Source of the DNA: Cyclobacteriaceae bacterium | GTDB taxonomy: Bacteria > Bacteroidota > Bacteroidia > Cytophagales > Cyclobacteriaceae | Assembly: GCA_029880385.1 (NCBI GenBank) | Contig: JAOUOM010000098.1 | Location: 1 to 7,015 of the forward strand | Direction of reading: 5' to 3' | Length of the DNA stretch: 7,015 nt | Part shown: piece by piece, positions 5,759 to 7,015 of the stretch | Layout of the letters: each line of letters starts with the position of its first letter | Numbering within the stretch: position 1 is the first letter of the stretch | The notes under the pieces: model-generated | What the model was told of the DNA's origin: nothing | Seen by the model: the letters and a program-made list of their open reading frames with translations, nothing else | Database searches by the model: none | Made by a program: the position numbers and the translations under genes

Positions 5759-6343
5759 TCAGACCAACCCGGCAAATCCCATAAATGCCATACTCAGTAT
5801 CCCGGCTATAATCAGGGCTGCAGGCACGCCTTTCATTGCCGGGGGCAGTTCGGATCGCTCCAATTGCCCACGAAGGCTGGAAAACAACACAATAGCAAGT
5901 GTAAACCCAAGGGCATTCGAAATGGCAAAAACCACGCTTTCCATCAACGTAAAATCCTGTTGGATAACCAAAATAGCCACCCCCAGAATGGCACAATTTG
6001 TCGTAATCAGCGGTAAAAAAACGCCCAGAGCCTGATATAAGTCGGGGCTTACTTTTTTCAGGACAATCTCCACCACTTGTACCAGAAAGGCAATGATCAG
6101 AATGTACGCCACAGTCTGCAGGTAGGTGATCCCCAATGGAATCAATAGAAAATGATGTAATAAAAATGTGACCAGCGTGGCCACCGTCATCACAAACAGG
6201 ACAGCCCCTCCCATTCCCACAGCCGTGGTAATGCTCCTGGAAACACCCAGAAAGGGACATATTCCCAAAAACCTCGAAAGAACAATGTTATTGATGAATA
6301 TAGCAGAAACGACAATTACCAGATAGGATTCCATACTTTCCAT
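5759..6343 (-). CDS. rnfA: Rnf electron transport complex subunit RnfA
   Basis: A 194-residue integral membrane subunit of the ion-translocating ferredoxin:NAD+ oxidoreductase (Rnf/Rsx) complex; E. coli RsxA has 193 residues. About six hydrophobic segments are visible, near 6-24, 38-60, 72-94, 103-126, 134-154 and 172-192. The two half-membrane motifs of the family are present: LSRFLGICPFLGVS (22-35) with Cys29, and LITTNCAILGVA (112-123) with Cys117. The matching cysteines in RnfA and RnfE, and in NqrE and NqrD, hold an iron-sulfur cluster between the two subunits. The CPF and TTNC forms and the ending AFMGFAGLV identify RnfA rather than its Nqr paralogue NqrE. The start ATG at 6343 overlaps the rnfE stop by one base (TAATG), which implies translational coupling. 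A second in-frame ATG three codons later (6334) is possible. This appears to be the last gene of the operon. Confidence 0.95.
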   Translation of the reverse strand: MESMESYLVIVVSAIFINNIVLSRFLGICPFLGVSRSITTAVGMGGAVLFVMTVATLVTFLLHHFLLIPLGITYLQTVAYILIIAFLVQVVEIVLKKVSPDLYQALGVFLPLITTNCAILGVAILVIQQDFTLMESVVFAISNALGFTLAIVLFSSLRGQLERSELPPAMKGVPAALIIAGILSMAFMGFAGLV

Positions 6344-6945
6344 TAGTTTACGTGACTATTTTTTCTCCACTCAAAAACCGCAATAATGAACGCCAGGACG
6401 ATAAAAGCCCCTGGGGCAAGGATAAACAGAATCATTCCGTCATTGTCGGCCAATTTTATCCCAAAAATGGACAGATTGCCCAACAGCTCCCGGATACTAC
6501 CCAATAAGGTAAGTGCAAATGTGAAGCCCACTCCCATACCAAGTCCGTCGATCATCGAAGACAAGAGACTGTGACGTGAAGCAAATGCTTCCGCCCTTCC
6601 CAAAACAATACAGTTCACTACAATAAGTGGGATGAACAGGCCCAGTTGTTCATGCAGTGCCGGCAGATACCCTGCCATAACCAAATCGACTACCGTCACA
6701 AAAGATGCGATGATGACAATAAATGAGGGAATACGAACTTTCTGCGGAATGACATTACGCACCAACGAAATCACCAGGTTGGACATCATTAGTACAAACA
6801 AAGTCGCCAGTCCCATCCCCATCCCGTTGATGGCAGACGTAGTGACTCCAAGCGTTGGGCACAAGCCCAGCAAAAGGACAAAAACGGGATTTTCCCTGAT
6901 AATGCCTTTAAGGAAATTCTGTTTATGGGTCAATTCCTCCTTCAT
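6343..6945 (-). CDS. rnfE: Rnf electron transport complex subunit RnfE
   Basis: A 200-residue membrane subunit of the Rnf complex, homologous to RnfA but inserted in the opposite orientation in the known complexes. Conserved motifs are ENPVFVLLLGLCPTLGVTTS (18-37) with Cys29 and IVVNCIVLGRAEAFASR (108-124) with Cys112; these are the partners of RnfA Cys29 and Cys117 for the shared iron-sulfur cluster. NGMGMGLATLFVLM (40-53) and DGLGMGVGFTFAL (133-145) are typical RnfE helices, and SIRELLGN (150-157) follows. About six membrane segments are visible. GRAEAFASR together with ENPVFVLLLGLCPTL distinguishes RnfE from NqrD-type sequences. The start at 6945 overlaps the rnfG stop in an ATGA arrangement, and the preceding A-rich stretch lies inside rnfG. 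The gene is complete. Confidence 0.95.
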   Translation of the reverse strand: MKEELTHKQNFLKGIIRENPVFVLLLGLCPTLGVTTSAINGMGMGLATLFVLMMSNLVISLVRNVIPQKVRIPSFIVIIASFVTVVDLVMAGYLPALHEQLGLFIPLIVVNCIVLGRAEAFASRHSLLSSMIDGLGMGVGFTFALTLLGSIRELLGNLSIFGIKLADNDGMILFILAPGAFIVLAFIIAVFEWRKNSHVN

Positions 6946-7015
6946 TTTTCTTTTTGTTTAAATGACTCAAATGCCAGCTCCACAGCTTCACCAAATGCCC
7001 TGCTGGAAATAGTAG
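6942..7015 (-). CDS. rnfG: Rnf complex subunit RnfG, C-terminal end only (truncated by window edge)
   Basis: The visible minus-strand frame encodes TISSRAFGEAVELAFESFKQ followed by KEK and a TGA stop (6944-6942). RnfG proteins end with an S/T-G-A-T-x-S motif whose threonine carries covalently bound FMN, followed by a helix of the type SRAV..AV. The visible Thr (codon 7013-7011) followed by ISSRA fits that site, and the two preceding bases (CT) are compatible with a GCT alanine codon. RnfG is the periplasmic-facing flavin subunit anchored by one N-terminal helix. The order rnfG-rnfE-rnfA matches the usual rnfCDGEA arrangement. The stop overlaps the rnfE start. Only 23 residues are visible, so the call rests mainly on context and this motif. 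Confidence 0.75.
   Translation of the reverse strand, partial: TISSRAFGEAVELAFESFKQKEK

Noticed and set aside
5733..6260. A 175-codon minus-strand frame overlapping rnfA
   Set aside because: It is the same strand in another frame within a convincing rnfA; its Cys/Gly/His-rich content is a frame-shift shadow.
5759..6945. NqrD/NqrE instead of RnfE/RnfA
   Set aside because: The ICPFLGVS and TTNCAILGVA motifs in one protein, GLCPTLGVTTS and GRAEAFASR in the other, and the adjacent RnfG-like end fit Rnf.
6386..6961. Plus-strand frames opposite rnfE
   Set aside because: They are antisense to a complete, well conserved RnfE and lack any recognisable motif.

Overview
The window looks like chromosome of a Bacteroidota bacterium, most likely a flavobacterium. 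Three things point that way. Start codons lack Shine-Dalgarno sequences and sit behind A/T-rich leaders. Several genes are preceded by matches to the Bacteroidota -7 promoter element TAnnTTTG. The protein families are typical of that phylum: a YtxJ-like thioredoxin-fold protein, tandem-domain UspA proteins and an Rnf complex. This is inference from sequence character; no taxonomic marker gene is present.

Layout. Positions 1-549 (minus) hold the N-terminal 183 residues of a secreted serine hydrolase of the beta-lactamase/penicillin-binding type, cut by the window edge. Only 28 bp away and divergent is a 630-residue fusion (578-2470, plus): an N-terminal HAD-type phosphatase resembling phosphoserine phosphatase, joined to a complete ACT-containing D-3-phosphoglycerate dehydrogenase. 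It is followed by a cysteine-free YtxJ-like protein (2560-2943) and a divergent SerC-like phosphoserine aminotransferase (3082-4164). A two-domain universal stress protein (4286-5206) ends the plus-strand block. Its stop codon overlaps, tail to tail, the stop of a MarR-type regulator (5203-5655, minus). From 5759 to the right edge, on the minus strand, lies the 3' end of an rnf operon: the end of rnfG, then rnfE and rnfA, with overlapping start and stop codons.

How the genes fit together. The fusion plus the SerC-like enzyme could supply the whole phosphorylated serine pathway: 3-phosphoglycerate to phosphohydroxypyruvate (dehydrogenase half), to phosphoserine (SerC-like), to serine (phosphatase half). 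Steps 1 and 3 are on one polypeptide and step 2 is on another. The serine-binding residues of the ACT domain are conserved, so serine feedback is expected. The Rnf genes encode part of a membrane-bound, ion-translocating ferredoxin:NAD+ oxidoreductase. No clear functional link joins the serine block and the Rnf block.

The items most worth a second look are the phosphatase-dehydrogenase fusion with its non-canonical HAD and substrate-site residues, the YtxJ-like protein that has lost its cysteine, and the diverged SerC-like enzyme. I saw no mobile element, CRISPR array, tRNA or rRNA, and no clearly new multi-gene system.
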